The notes under the pieces were generated by a model. It was not told the DNA's origin. It saw only the letters and a list, made by a program, of their open reading frames with translations, and made no database searches. The translations under genes and the position numbers were made by a program. From Candidatus Dormiibacterota bacterium (lineage in GTDB: Bacteria; Chloroflexota; Dormibacteria; Aeolococcales; Aeolococcaceae), in the NCBI GenBank assembly GCA_003170875.1, contig PMYJ01000123.1, positions 1,043 through 28,915 of the forward strand: 27,873 nucleotides of DNA, given 5' to 3'. Positions 15,574-23,770 of this stretch are shown here, piece after piece (the first letter of the stretch is position 1; each line of letters begins with the position of its first letter).

Positions 15574-16220
15574 CCGCCCGCCTCTCGAGCGGTTCCGCGG
15601 GAGAGGGCGCGCTGGACGCCGGCCAGGATGAGGTCGGCGGTGAGCCCGATCAAGGCCACGGGGATGACCCCGGCGAGCACCTGGGCCAGGGTGCCGCTGC
15701 TGCGGCCCAGGGCTTCGAGGATGGGCTGTCCGAGGTCATCGGCGCCGACGGTGGCGCCGACCGTGGCAATCGCCACCACCATGACCGTCGCCTGGCGCAA
15801 CCCGCCGAGAATGGCCGGTGCTGCCAAGGGCATTTCTACGCGGGCCAGGACTTGGATCGGGCTCATCCCCATGCCGCGGGCGGCGTCGGTCACCGCCGGG
15901 TCGACCGCCCGAATCCCGGTGGCAGTGTTTCGAACCACGGGGAGCAGTGCGTAGAGGACCAGCCCGACGATCACTGGCGGGTTGCCCAGCCCCACCCAGA
16001 TCGAGAGCAGACCGAATAGGGCGAAGCTCGGCACGGTGAGAAGAGTGCTGGTGACACCCAGGATCAGCGTCGAGAACCGCTCCGATCGGGCCGCGAACAC
16101 CCCCAAGATCAGCCCGATCAGGGCCGCGGCCGCCATCGACATCGCCACGATCTCGATGTGGGTCACAGCCTGAGGGCCCAAGGTGCCCCAGTTGTCAACG
16201 ATATAGGTGATGATGCTCAC
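15570..16220 (-). CDS. Osmoprotectant ABC transporter permease (first)
   Basis: The 216-residue permease begins at GTG 16220 with a modest GGCGGGG upstream and is the first gene of the operon. About five hydrophobic helices are visible. LLPVVRNTATGIRAVDPAVT followed by DAARGMGMSPIQVLARVEMPLAAPAILGG is the conserved cytoplasmic loop of OpuBB/OpuBD proteins. The gene overlaps the ATPase by ATGA. The two permeases are homologous and probably form a heterodimer. The 175 bases upstream, to msrA, should hold the operon promoter, but no clear box was found. Confidence 0.9.
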   Translation of the reverse strand: MSIITYIVDNWGTLGPQAVTHIEIVAMSMAAAALIGLILGVFAARSERFSTLILGVTSTLLTVPSFALFGLLSIWVGLGNPPVIVGLVLYALLPVVRNTATGIRAVDPAVTDAARGMGMSPIQVLARVEMPLAAPAILGGLRQATVMVVAIATVGATVGADDLGQPILEALGRSSGTLAQVLAGVIPVALIGLTADLILAGVQRALSRGTAREAGG

Positions 16221-16395
16221 GCCCCGCCATCCCCACCACCGGCAACCGGGCCCGATTGCGTGAACCCGCCAGCCCGACGAGCGTTTAGGTTAGGGCAACT
16301 GTACCCGATCACCGGGCGACCCGGCGAGCTGGCAGGTCTTGCAGAGTCCGCAGCGTTCGGTCGGCTTTCCTCGTGTTCATGGGGACCTGGCGCAC

Positions 16396-16860
16396 TCAGA
16401 TCCGGCAGGCGCGGGCGCCGCGCTTCTGGACGTACTGCTGGTGATACTCCTCGGCCCGCCAGAACGTCGTCGCCGGCGCGATCTCGGTCACCACCGGCCG
16501 GTGCGATGCTGCCGCGACACGTGCCTTTGCTTCGGCGGCGACGGCCTGCTGGGCTGGGTCGTGAAAGAAGATCGCAGAACGGTACTGATCTCCGACGTCT
16601 GGACCCTGGCGGTTGAGTTGGGTCGGGTCGTGGAGTGCGTAGAACCTCTCCACCAGACGTTGATAGCTGATCTGCTCAGGATCGAACTCGACCTCCACCG
16701 CCTCGGCATGGCCGGTCCGGTGACCGCAAACCTCTTGGTAGGTGGGTTCGTCGGTATGGCCGCCGGTGTATCCGACCGAGGTGTCGGTGACACCGGGGAG
16801 TCTGCGGAAAGCGTCTTCGACGCCCCAGAAACAGCCGGCTGCAAAGGTTGCCTTGGCCAT
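16396..16860 (-). CDS. msrA: Peptide methionine sulfoxide reductase A
   Basis: ATG 16860 has GAGAGGA eight bases upstream; an ATG at 16878 in frame would add six residues without support. The 154-residue enzyme reduces methionine-S-sulfoxide in proteins, using thioredoxin. AAGCFWG places the catalytic Cys10; VGYTGGHTDEPTYQEVCGHRTGHAEAVEV and YRSAIFFHDPAQ are standard family blocks, and a Cys near the C-terminus (RACRI) could resolve the disulfide. It lies 31 bp downstream of msrB on the same strand, an oxidative-repair operon. Confidence 0.95.
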   Translation of the reverse strand: MAKATFAAGCFWGVEDAFRRLPGVTDTSVGYTGGHTDEPTYQEVCGHRTGHAEAVEVEFDPEQISYQRLVERFYALHDPTQLNRQGPDVGDQYRSAIFFHDPAQQAVAAEAKARVAAASHRPVVTEIAPATTFWRAEEYHQQYVQKRGARACRI

Positions 16861-16891
16861 GATGTGAGTCCTCTCCAATAGCGAATGGCGG

Positions 16892-17332
16892 TTACCGCCC
16901 AGAGGTCGTGGCGGGCGAATCGGCGCGGTGCTTCAGGTCAAGAGACGCGGAGTTGATGCAGTACCGCGGCATGCCATCGGGACCGTCGGGAAACACGTGG
17001 CCAAGGTGACCACCGCACGCCCGGCACACAACCTCGGTGCGGTGCATGAGGAAGCCGTTGTCCTCGTGGAGTGCCACGGCGTCCGCGACCGCGGGCGCGG
17101 TGAAGCTCGGCCATCCCGTGCCGGAATCGAATTTGGCATCGGAGTCGAAGAGCAGCGCACCGCACCCCGCACAGTGATACGAGCCATCGTCGTGCACGTT
17201 CCAGTACTGACCGGTGAACGCGCGCTCGGTCCCCTTCTCGCGAAGGATGTGGAACTGCTCTGGCGTCAGTTGCTGGTGCCAGTCCTTCTCGGAGCGCTGT
17301 GGGGTGACGGTGGTGATCGGATCGATTCTCAT
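16892..17332 (-). CDS. msrB: Peptide methionine sulfoxide reductase B
   Basis: The 146-residue protein reduces methionine-R-sulfoxide. Zinc-binding pairs Cys54/Cys57 (HCAGC) and Cys103/Cys106 (CRACGGHLGHVF) and the catalytic Cys125 in RYCINSASLDL are all present; FDSGTGWPSF is conserved. TGGAGA lies six bases before ATG 17332. It precedes msrA in one minus-strand operon, and the divergent neighbour is the ECF sigma gene, 190 bp away. The sigma factor could control both sides, a common layout, but no shared box was identified. Confidence 0.95.
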   Translation of the reverse strand: MRIDPITTVTPQRSEKDWHQQLTPEQFHILREKGTERAFTGQYWNVHDDGSYHCAGCGALLFDSDAKFDSGTGWPSFTAPAVADAVALHEDNGFLMHRTEVVCRACGGHLGHVFPDGPDGMPRYCINSASLDLKHRADSPATTSGR

Positions 17333-17521
17333 GATTGGTCTCCAGGTGCTCAGGCGCGGGGCTGGTTCTAGCTAGTCTCGGGATCCGCCCGATTCGTTAC
17401 ACCGGACGAGGCCGCACATCCCGATGCGCCAGAATGTGCCCGGATTCCGGCAGACGAGCCACCGGTGGGGAGGACGGCCCGCCGGGTTCCCCAATTCGAA
17501 TCAGGAGGCGAGATCGTCACC

Positions 17522-18205
17522 ATGTTGCCGGTGGACCGGGCCAGCAACGCGGACCCCGCCCGTGCCGCCGATGGGGGGCGGGCCGACGACGCCGACCTGA
17601 TCGAGGCCCTCCGCAAGAGCGACGAGGCCGCCTATCGCGCCCTGGTTGACCGCCACAGCGCCACTCTTCTCCGGCTGGCCTCGATGTATCTGAGCAACGA
17701 AGAAGTCGCCGCCGATGTCGTTCAGGAGACCTGGATCGGGGTGCTTCAGGGCATCGATCGATTCGAGGAGAGGTCATCGCTCAAGACCTGGATCTGCCGG
17801 ATCCTGGTCAACAAGGCGAAGACGGCGGCCCAGCACGAGGGACGCACCATCACCTTCTCCGACCTCGGCGACGGCGAGCTGGTTCCGGCAGTCGGTCCGG
17901 AGCGATTCCACGATCAGGGGCCCAATCGGGGCAAGTGGTCCATCGCTCCGCAGGCGTGGGATCGCCCCGAGGAGCGGCTGCTCTCGAAGGAGGCCCGGGC
18001 CGTTGTCGAGAGGGCCATCGCCGCTCTGCCGGCGAACCAGCGCCTCACCATCACCATGCGCGACATTGAGGACCTGAGTTCCGCTGACACCTGCTCCGCG
18101 CTCGGAATCAGCGAGGGGAATCAACGCCTGCTCCTCCATCGAGCGCGATCAAGAGTTCGGGCCGCCCTCGAGGCCTACTTCTCGGATGTAACGGATGCCC
18201 CATGA
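17522..18205 (+). CDS. ECF-type RNA polymerase sigma factor
   Basis: The 227-residue protein has region 2 (ALVDRHSATLLRLASMYLSN, DVVQETWIGVLQGIDRFEER, SSLKTWICRILVNKA) and region 4 (AIAALPANQRLTITMRDIED, then CSALGISEGNQRLLLHRARSRVRAAL). A spacer of about 50 residues between them (DLGDGELVPAVGPERFHDQG...) is longer than usual for ECF factors. ATG 17522 is the likely start; AGGAGG lies 13 bases upstream, rather far, so a nearer non-ATG start is possible. The anti-sigma gene follows after 19 bp. Neighbours suggest a redox-stress regulon. Confidence 0.9.
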   Translation: MLPVDRASNADPARAADGGRADDADLIEALRKSDEAAYRALVDRHSATLLRLASMYLSNEEVAADVVQETWIGVLQGIDRFEERSSLKTWICRILVNKAKTAAQHEGRTITFSDLGDGELVPAVGPERFHDQGPNRGKWSIAPQAWDRPEERLLSKEARAVVERAIAALPANQRLTITMRDIEDLSSADTCSALGISEGNQRLLLHRARSRVRAALEAYFSDVTDAP

Positions 18206-18224
18206 CCACAGACTGTGAGAGCAG

Positions 18225-18545
18225 ATGACCTGGAAAGATCCCTTGGGTCGGATCGCTCGCGGACGACGGCGCCGCGCGGCTCCGGCCGTGTCGGACGGTG
18301 GAGAGCTCACCTGCCAGGAGCTGGTCGAGCTCGTCACCGACTACCTCGAGGGCGCCCTCTCGGCGGACGATCGGCATCGGTTCGAGGCGCACCTTGACGG
18401 TTGTGGCGGTTGTCGCGCCTACCTGGACCAGATGCGCGAGACGATTCTGGCCGCCGGCGGAGCTGCCGGTGCAGATCTCGACCCCGCCATGCGTCAGCGG
18501 CTGATGGATTCGTTTCGAGATTGGAGGTCATCGCGCGATGTCTGA
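18225..18545 (+). CDS. Anti-sigma factor with zinc-finger (ZAS) domain
   Basis: The 106-residue soluble protein has the core CQELVELVTDYLEGALSADD followed by HRFEAHLDGCGGCRAYLDQM. The His-x3-Cys-x2-Cys motif plus an upstream Cys is the zinc-binding anti-sigma (zf-HC2) signature, often redox-sensitive. There is no membrane helix, so it acts in the cytosol, probably holding the upstream sigma factor. Eight bases at its 3' end overlap the broken peroxiredoxin gene, showing the former three-gene operon. Confidence 0.88.
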   Translation: MTWKDPLGRIARGRRRRAAPAVSDGGELTCQELVELVTDYLEGALSADDRHRFEAHLDGCGGCRAYLDQMRETILAAGGAAGADLDPAMRQRLMDSFRDWRSSRDV

Positions 18546-18852
18546 ACGCCCGGAAGCCCGCCGGGCGACGGTGCCCCCTGCCCTCTCACGTCAGGAGCAA
18601 CTCGATGCCGTGAGCGACCGAACCCGTGGGCAGACACGGACGCGTATCGAAACGGCGATCGCCGAGATTCGGGCTCCAGGCGAGGCCATCGGTTTGCAGA
18701 TTGGCGATGTCGTACCCGATTTCGCACCTCCTGATGCGCTGGGCCGGTCCACCGCCCTCACCGCGGCGCTGGTGACGGGTCCCGTCGTCCTGACCTCTAC
18801 CGAGATGAGTGGTGCGCCGTCGCGCTGCCGGCTGCACGGGGGCCGCGGGTAA
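18538..18852 (+). pseudogene. Frameshifted, truncated AhpC/TSA-like peroxiredoxin
   Basis: The N-terminal 80 residues, including AIGLQIGDVVPDFAPPDALG and LVTGPVVLT, match the start of an AhpC/TSA thioredoxin-fold protein. The next expected motif is FYR-x-x-WCPYC. A one-base loss in ACCTCTACCGAGATGAG shifts the frame: read one frame over, the DNA gives LTFYRDEWC and then departs from the family. The peroxidatic-site region and the C-terminal two thirds are gone, replaced by the dipZ 5' region. It is a pseudogene that still shows an oxidative-stress operon layout. Confidence 0.75.
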
Positions 18853-18867
18853 GCTGACTCGCGGAAC

Positions 18868-20556
18868 GTGATGGTCAGCCTCCTCGTCGTCGGCTTCGTC
18901 GCGGGACTCATCACCGGCATCTCGCCCTGCATCCTGCCGGTGCTGCCCATGGTCCTGGTGGCGGGAGCCACGGGCACGGCACCGGCCTCGCGGCGGTGGC
19001 GCTCCGTCGCCGTGGTGGTCGGCCTGGTGGTGAGCTTCAGCTTCATCACCCTCCTCGGCACCACCGTGCTCAGCGCCCTCAGGCTCCCCCAGGACCTGCT
19101 GCGCGACGCGGGCCTTGTGGTCCTCGGCCTCTTCGGCCTCAGTCTGCTCGTACCGGCGATCGAGAGGATCCTCGAGCGCCCCTTCCTCCGCCTCCACGCC
19201 CCCCAGCCGGCGACCTCGCGGGGCGGATTCGTCCTGGGCCTGGGCCTGGGCGCGGTCTTCGTCCCCTGCGCCGGCCCTGTCCTCGCCGCCATCTCGGTGA
19301 TCGGAGCCACCAACCACCTGAGCTTCGCCGGCCTGCTGCTCACGCTCGCCTTCGCGGCCGGAGCCGGCATCCCCCTGCTCGCCGTCGCGCTGGCCGGGGA
19401 CGCTGTCATCGATCGCGTCCGGGCGCTGCGGGATAGGGCGCGGGGGATGCGCATCGGCGGCGGAGCCGTCCTCCTCCTCATGGCCCTCGCCATCGGGCTC
19501 AATCTCACCGAAGGGTTGCAGCAGGACGTCCCCGGGTACACCAGCGCGCTCCAGAGCAGCGTGGAGGGCGGCAAGTCCGTGCAGAGCCAGCTCCAGAGCC
19601 TCACCCGGGGCGGCAGTGCCTCACTGATGAGCTGCACCAGGTCCGCCACCCTGCAGGATTGCTTTGCGGCACCCAACTTCCAGGGCATCGCCGCCTGGTT
19701 GAACACAGCCGGTGGGGCGCCGCTCTCCGTCAAGTCGCTGCGCGGCAAGGTGGTTCTCATCGACTTCTGGACCTACTCCTGCATCAACTGCCAGAGGAGC
19801 CTGCCTCATGTCGAGGCGTGGTACCAGCGCTACCGCGCCGACGGTCTGGTGGTCGTCGGGGTGCACACCCCGGAGTTCGCCTTCGAGCATGTCGTCTCCA
19901 ACGTGCGGAGCGCGGTGCAACAGTTCGGCATCACCTACCCCGTCGCCGTCGACAACAGCTACGACACCTGGAACGCGTACGACAACGAGTACTGGCCGGC
20001 TGACTACCTGATCGACGCGTCGGGCGAGGTGCGGTACGAGAGCTTCGGCGAAGGGCAGTACGGTCAGACCGAGACCGCCATCCGCCAGCTCCTCGTCGCC
20101 GCCGACCCGCGCCTGCACTTGCCGCCCACAACCGCCGTTCCGGACCTCACCCCGACCGAGCTCATCAGCCCCGAGACCTATCTCGGCTACAGCCGGCTCC
20201 AGTACCTCGTCGGGGCCACCTCGATCCAGGACGACGCCCCGGCAACGTACACGTTCCCCAGCTCCATTGTGGCCGGCGAGTACGGCCTCTCGGGGACGTG
20301 GACGATCGGCTCCGAGGAGTCAACCTCCGGTGCGGATGCGCGCCTCGAGCTGGACTTCGAGGCCAAGGACGTCTACCTCGTGCTCGGCGGCAGCGGCACC
20401 CTCTCCCTCACGCTCGCCGGGAGGGCCCTGGCGACGATCGACGTTTCCGGCATCCCCCGCCTGTACACGCTGGTGTCGGGCCAGTCCGAGCAGACGGACC
20501 TGCTCGTCCTCACCGCCTCACCGGGGCTTGAGGCATACGACTTCACCTTCGGCTGA
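18868..20556 (+). CDS. dipZ: DipZ: CcdA membrane domain fused to thioredoxin-like domain
   Basis: The 562-residue protein moves electrons across the membrane to extracytoplasmic thiols. Residues 1-220 are a CcdA/DsbD-type six-helix domain with Cys21 in SPCILPVLPM and Cys134 in VPCAGPVLA. A linker of about 60 residues follows. The TlpA-like domain (about 280-405) has the active site WTYSCINCQR with Cys305/Cys308, and VGVHTPEFAFEH and WPADYLIDASGEVRYES. Residues about 430-562 form a beta-rich C-terminal DipZ domain. The start is GTG 18868 or the adjacent ATG 18871; no strong ribosome site is seen. It lies directly after the broken peroxiredoxin. Confidence 0.93.
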   Translation: MMVSLLVVGFVAGLITGISPCILPVLPMVLVAGATGTAPASRRWRSVAVVVGLVVSFSFITLLGTTVLSALRLPQDLLRDAGLVVLGLFGLSLLVPAIERILERPFLRLHAPQPATSRGGFVLGLGLGAVFVPCAGPVLAAISVIGATNHLSFAGLLLTLAFAAGAGIPLLAVALAGDAVIDRVRALRDRARGMRIGGGAVLLLMALAIGLNLTEGLQQDVPGYTSALQSSVEGGKSVQSQLQSLTRGGSASLMSCTRSATLQDCFAAPNFQGIAAWLNTAGGAPLSVKSLRGKVVLIDFWTYSCINCQRSLPHVEAWYQRYRADGLVVVGVHTPEFAFEHVVSNVRSAVQQFGITYPVAVDNSYDTWNAYDNEYWPADYLIDASGEVRYESFGEGQYGQTETAIRQLLVAADPRLHLPPTTAVPDLTPTELISPETYLGYSRLQYLVGATSIQDDAPATYTFPSSIVAGEYGLSGTWTIGSEESTSGADARLELDFEAKDVYLVLGGSGTLSLTLAGRALATIDVSGIPRLYTLVSGQSEQTDLLVLTASPGLEAYDFTFG

Positions 20557-20594
20557 GGGGCCCGGGACCCGTGGCTCGCGATCGACCGCGCCGC

Positions 20595-22004
20595 CTACAA
20601 GCCGTACGCCTCGAGCAGGCGTAGCCACACTTCGCTGACGGTGGGAAACGACGGCACCGCGTGCCAGAGTATGTCGACCGGCATGCGGCCCGCTATGGCA
20701 ACGGTGGCCGAGTGGAGCAACTCCTGTGTCGCCGGCCCCGTGAACGTGGCGCCAACGATCACGCGCCGAGACTCGTCCACCAGGATCTGCGACGTTCCTC
20801 TGATGCCCTCGCCTTGCGTGGATGCGCCTGAAACGTCGCCGGTGGGAAAGCGCACCACGCGGACATCGATGCCGCGTTCGCGCGCCTGCGCCTCGTTAGG
20901 GCCGACCGCGCACACCTGCGGGTCGGTGAACGTGACGCGGGTCACAACGTCGCGGCTGGCACGATCACGCGCATCCTTGCCGGCGATAACGTCGCCCGCG
21001 ATCCGCGCCTGGTACTTGCCCATGTGCGTTAGCAGTGCAAGCCCGTTGCAGTCACCCACCGCGTACAACCAGCCACCCGCAACACCGGTGGCACGCAGTG
21101 TATCGTCCACCTCCACGTAGCGCCCGGGCTCCAGGCCCACCTTGTCGAGACCGAGCGACGCCGTGGCTGGCACACGGCCGGTGGCGACCAGGATCTCGTC
21201 GCCGACCACCTCGCTGCCATCGCCCAGCCTCGCGACGACTGCACCGGAATCATCGCGGCGTACCGACGTGAGCTGAGCACCAAGCAACACGCGAATGCCC
21301 TCCGCCTCGAACGCCACGCGCACCTCGTCACCCGCAAACGGCTCCTCGCGGGCGAGCAAACGCTGCGCGCCCTCCAGCACGGTCACCTCCTGGCTGCCGA
21401 GGCGCCGAAAGCACTGGGCCATCTCGCAACCCACGGCCCCGCCGCCGAGCACGAGCAGGCGGCGCGGAACGGCGTGCGTCTCGGTCGCCTCGCGGTTCGT
21501 CCACGGGCCCACCCCGTCCAGCCCGGGCACCGGTGGCAGCGCGGCGCGCGTCCCCGTCGCCAACACCACTGCAGTGCGTGCGCGCAGCGACAGCATGGCG
21601 CCATCAGACCCCGACACATCGACGCGCCGCTCGCCGGCGAGGCGCCCGTTGCCGCGATGCAGGACGATGAGCTCCGAGGCCAGCCACGGCAGCTGCCCGT
21701 CGTCGTGCCAGTCTGACGTCATGTAGTCGCGGCGTGCAAACACCTGCCCCAGGTCGATGGCTCCCTGGACCGCCTCGCGGGCGCCGGGCACGCGCCGGGT
21801 CGCCGCCAGCGCATCGCCGGGACGGAGCAGCGTCTTACTGGGGATACATCCCCAGTAAGAGCACTCACCCCCCACCAGTTCACGCTCGACGATGGCAGTG
21901 CTCATGCCGTGGTCGGCGCATCGACCGGCGACGTTCTCACCAGCAGGCCCTGCACCGATCACAACGACGTCATAGTCAAGAACCTGACCGTCCGCCTCGC
22001 TCAT
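20595..22004 (-). CDS. FAD-dependent pyridine nucleotide-disulfide oxidoreductase
   Basis: ATG 22004, with AGGAGG seven bases upstream, gives 469 residues. Motifs run in order: FAD site VVVIGAGPAGENVAGRCADH; redox disulfide Cys48/Cys53 in GGECSYWGCIPSKTLL; NAD(P) site LLVLGGGAVGCEMAQCFRRL; second FAD motif YAVGDCNGLALLTHMGKYQA; and a C-terminal dimerisation domain from about residue 340 (VTRVTFTDPQVCAVG). It belongs to the class I flavoprotein disulfide reductases, with mercuric reductase, dihydrolipoamide dehydrogenase and mycothione reductase. It lacks a mercury-type C-terminal Cys pair and has Pro where the usual His-Pro-x-x-x-E dyad region is partly altered (WHAVPSFPTVSEVW), so its substrate is open. 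It converges with dipZ. Confidence 0.9.
   Translation of the reverse strand: MSEADGQVLDYDVVVIGAGPAGENVAGRCADHGMSTAIVERELVGGECSYWGCIPSKTLLRPGDALAATRRVPGAREAVQGAIDLGQVFARRDYMTSDWHDDGQLPWLASELIVLHRGNGRLAGERRVDVSGSDGAMLSLRARTAVVLATGTRAALPPVPGLDGVGPWTNREATETHAVPRRLLVLGGGAVGCEMAQCFRRLGSQEVTVLEGAQRLLAREEPFAGDEVRVAFEAEGIRVLLGAQLTSVRRDDSGAVVARLGDGSEVVGDEILVATGRVPATASLGLDKVGLEPGRYVEVDDTLRATGVAGGWLYAVGDCNGLALLTHMGKYQARIAGDVIAGKDARDRASRDVVTRVTFTDPQVCAVGPNEAQARERGIDVRVVRFPTGDVSGASTQGEGIRGTSQILVDESRRVIVGATFTGPATQELLHSATVAIAGRMPVDILWHAVPSFPTVSEVWLRLLEAYGL
21833..21860. repeat. Perfect 13-bp inverted repeat in the redox-site codons
   Basis: TCTTACTGGGGAT and its exact reverse complement are separated by two bases. 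The palindrome lies wholly inside the coding sequence and spells the active site around Cys53 (SYWGCIPSK) on the minus strand. The codons used (TCT, GGA, AGT, AAG) are unusual for this gene. Confidence 0.9.
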
Positions 22005-22370
22005 CCCCGCGCCTCCTGTCCGCTCCGGTCGCCATCGCACACGATTGTGCAGCAGTGCGCCGGAGGCTCCGCGTCTCCCGGCGCCTGCCTGTAGCCAAAG
22101 CCCAAACTCGGAGTGTGGATTGAGGGCGAGTTGGAGGGTTCAGGGACGCTTCCCTAGATCCTCTTCCCCTTTGGCTTACCCGACTCCCTAGCGCCCCACT
22201 CACATCGCTCTCAGCAGAAGGCTTAGTCCGTGCAAACAGACAGCGCGGGATCTTGGAAGGAGCCGGATGAAATCCCTGGCGCCTGCGCTGAGCGGCGGCC
22301 CGAGCAACCTGGTCGAAAACCGCCGCCTCTCGCCGGCCGACACCGGCAGGCGATCGAGGGGGGTCGCGGG
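22005..22370. other. Intergenic region between divergent genes
   Basis: About 365 bases separate the flavoprotein start from the TIGR03086 start. It should hold both promoters, but no clear -35/-10 pair stands out; the sequence around 22150-22220 is the least GC-rich part. Open frames here lack domains. Confidence 0.35.
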
Positions 22371-22970
22371 GTGGCAAACTTATCCTCGAGCATGGATGGT
22401 GCGCAGCTCTTCCGCCGAGCTCTCGAGCAGGCAACGGCGCTCGTCGGGGGCGTCCGCCTCTCCCAGCTCCGTCTGGCCACGCCCTGCACGGAGTGGGATG
22501 TGCGGGCCCTGGCGAGCCACATGCTCTACGAGCTCAGCTGGGTTCCCGACCTCACCCTGGGAGCCACCATCGCCGAGGTCGGCGACCGCTACGACGGTGA
22601 CCTCATCGCTGGCGACCTTGTGGCGAGCTGGCGGCGGGCTGCGGACGCCGCGCTCATCGCCGTCGACCGTTGCGACCCCGTCGCCATCGCACATCTCTCC
22701 TATGCCAACGTGAGCAACGACGCCTATCTCCGGCAGGTGGGGGCCGACGAGCTCATCCATTCCTGGGATCTCGGATCCGCCACCGGTGCCCTCGTGCGCT
22801 TCGATCCCGAGCTGGCCGAGGCCGTATACGAGAACACCCTACCCGACATGAAGGGCATGAAGGCGAGCGGTCTCTTCGCTCCTCCGGTTCCGGTGCCAGA
22901 GAACGCCGACCCCCAGACGCGGCTCATCGCGCTCTTCGGTCGCGACCCCGGCTGGCGGCCACCGCACTGA
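22371..22970 (+). CDS. TIGR03086-family DinB/maleylpyruvate-isomerase-like protein
   Basis: I prefer GTG 22371, which follows GAGGGG, giving 199 residues; ATG 22392 is the next possible start and coincides with the usual family N-terminus (MDGAQLFRRALEQATALV). TPCTEWDVRALASHMLYEL carries the metal-binding His of the DinB-like fold, and ADELIHSWDLGSATGALVRF supplies the second conserved His. The family is abundant in Actinobacteria and related to mycothiol-dependent maleylpyruvate isomerase, but most members, including TIGR03086, have no known reaction. It is the last gene before composite 3. Confidence 0.85.
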   Translation: MANLSSSMDGAQLFRRALEQATALVGGVRLSQLRLATPCTEWDVRALASHMLYELSWVPDLTLGATIAEVGDRYDGDLIAGDLVASWRRAADAALIAVDRCDPVAIAHLSYANVSNDAYLRQVGADELIHSWDLGSATGALVRFDPELAEAVYENTLPDMKGMKASGLFAPPVPVPENADPQTRLIALFGRDPGWRPPH

Positions 22971-23083
22971 TGCTCGCCGCCTCGGTGGCGGCACGGTGTC
23001 AGCGAATCGCGTCGGAGGCGTCGAGACTGCCGGCGAGCCCATCCCGGACGTCTCCAGGCCATCGCCAGGAGGATCTCCGGACG

Positions 23084-23299
23084 CCAAGTAAATGCACCAT
23101 CTGAGTTCAGAGTCGCCCTCCGGGCGAAGGCTGGTCGGGGCGGCGGGACTCGAACCCACGACCTCATGCTCCCAAAGCAAGCGCTTTCGACTTTCGTCGC
23201 TCGCATAGGCATTCTCGAATTCGCTTGGACCACTTGCTTCGCCATCCGTGCAGATGGCCAGCACTTGCTTCAAGGGTCAGGAGCAGTTCCGGAAGCAAT
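23084..23299. repeat. Composite 3: diverged left arm, variant tRNA-Pro 3' half, right arm
   Basis: The right arm 23171-23299 is the 129-bp block of composites 1 and 2, without gaps. The tRNA 3' half (23132-23180) differs from the others: its T stem reads GTGGG/CCCGC instead of CCCAG/CTGGG, and its anticodon 3' strand is GCATG while the other strand is CTTGC. The left arm is only recognisable as CCAAGTAAATGCACC and GAGTTC. A TCGCCC-GGA-GGGCGA hairpin follows the CCA on the minus strand, like a tRNA terminator. Confidence 0.83.
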
Positions 23300-23309
23300 A
23301 GGACGGGCG

Positions 23310-23556
23310 GTAGGAACGATCCTCCATCCGGCGGCGGACCACCGGCCACGCGCCTCGCCTTAGAGCCAACACGCGGTAGACGTCCCCGTGCCGCGCCGCG
23401 TCCCGGAAGAGGCGGAGATACGGCGGCTCGTCGGCGGCGGCCTCGCCCTTCGCCGACGCTTCAAAGGGCCCGAACGCCTGGCGCAGATCGGCGTCGAACC
23501 CGAACAGGAAGAGGTCCTCCTTGTCTCGGAAGTGGGGTCCGGCGAGACATCGACCG
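23310..23556 (-). pseudogene. Unidentified gene remnant
   Basis: One minus-strand frame reads like a real protein (PHFRDKEDLFLFGFDADLRQ, then AFGPFEASAKGEAAADEPPY and LRLFRDAARHGDVYRVLAL), with codon third positions mostly G or C. A stop lies upstream near 23600 and no start codon falls between. I do not recognise the family. It is probably a 5'-truncated remnant at the right-arm end of cassette D. The plus-strand open frames over it are shadows. Confidence 0.3.
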
Positions 23557-23770
23557 CCGCGCCGCCCACCGTGACCTGCCCGGCGCCGCGGAGTGGCTCA
23601 GGCTCGTGGCTGCGGCGGGTTCGACAACGCCGGGTGGTCGATCTCGGCTGGCGGAGCCGGCTCGCGCTGTTCGTGCGCGCCGAACGCCGCCCCAGCTGAT
23701 CGCTAGCGTCGCCCTCTAAGGGCCAAAGGCGGCTGCCGGAGGATCGACTGCGCCGATCAGAAGCATCATC

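Larger units (their letters stand above)
12461..23180. mobile_element. Putative cassette or island C
   Basis: A 10.7-kb segment lies between composites 2 and 3 in the same orientation as B. It carries an osmoprotectant ABC transporter, msrB-msrA, an ECF sigma module, a broken peroxiredoxin, dipZ, a flavin disulfide reductase and a TIGR03086 protein. No integrase is present. Its left-arm end (composite 3) is diverged, so it could also be chromosomal DNA between two att scars. Confidence 0.4.

Noticed and set aside
14809..15954. A 381-codon plus-strand frame
   Set aside because: Antisense shadow of the ABC ATPase and permease, caused by high GC content.
22724..23273. Minus-strand frames over composite 3 (starting MAKQVVQANS or MKQVLAICTD)
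   Set aside because: They lie antisense to the TIGR03086 gene and across the repeat; all three frames are equally conserved with the other copies, so there is no coding signal.
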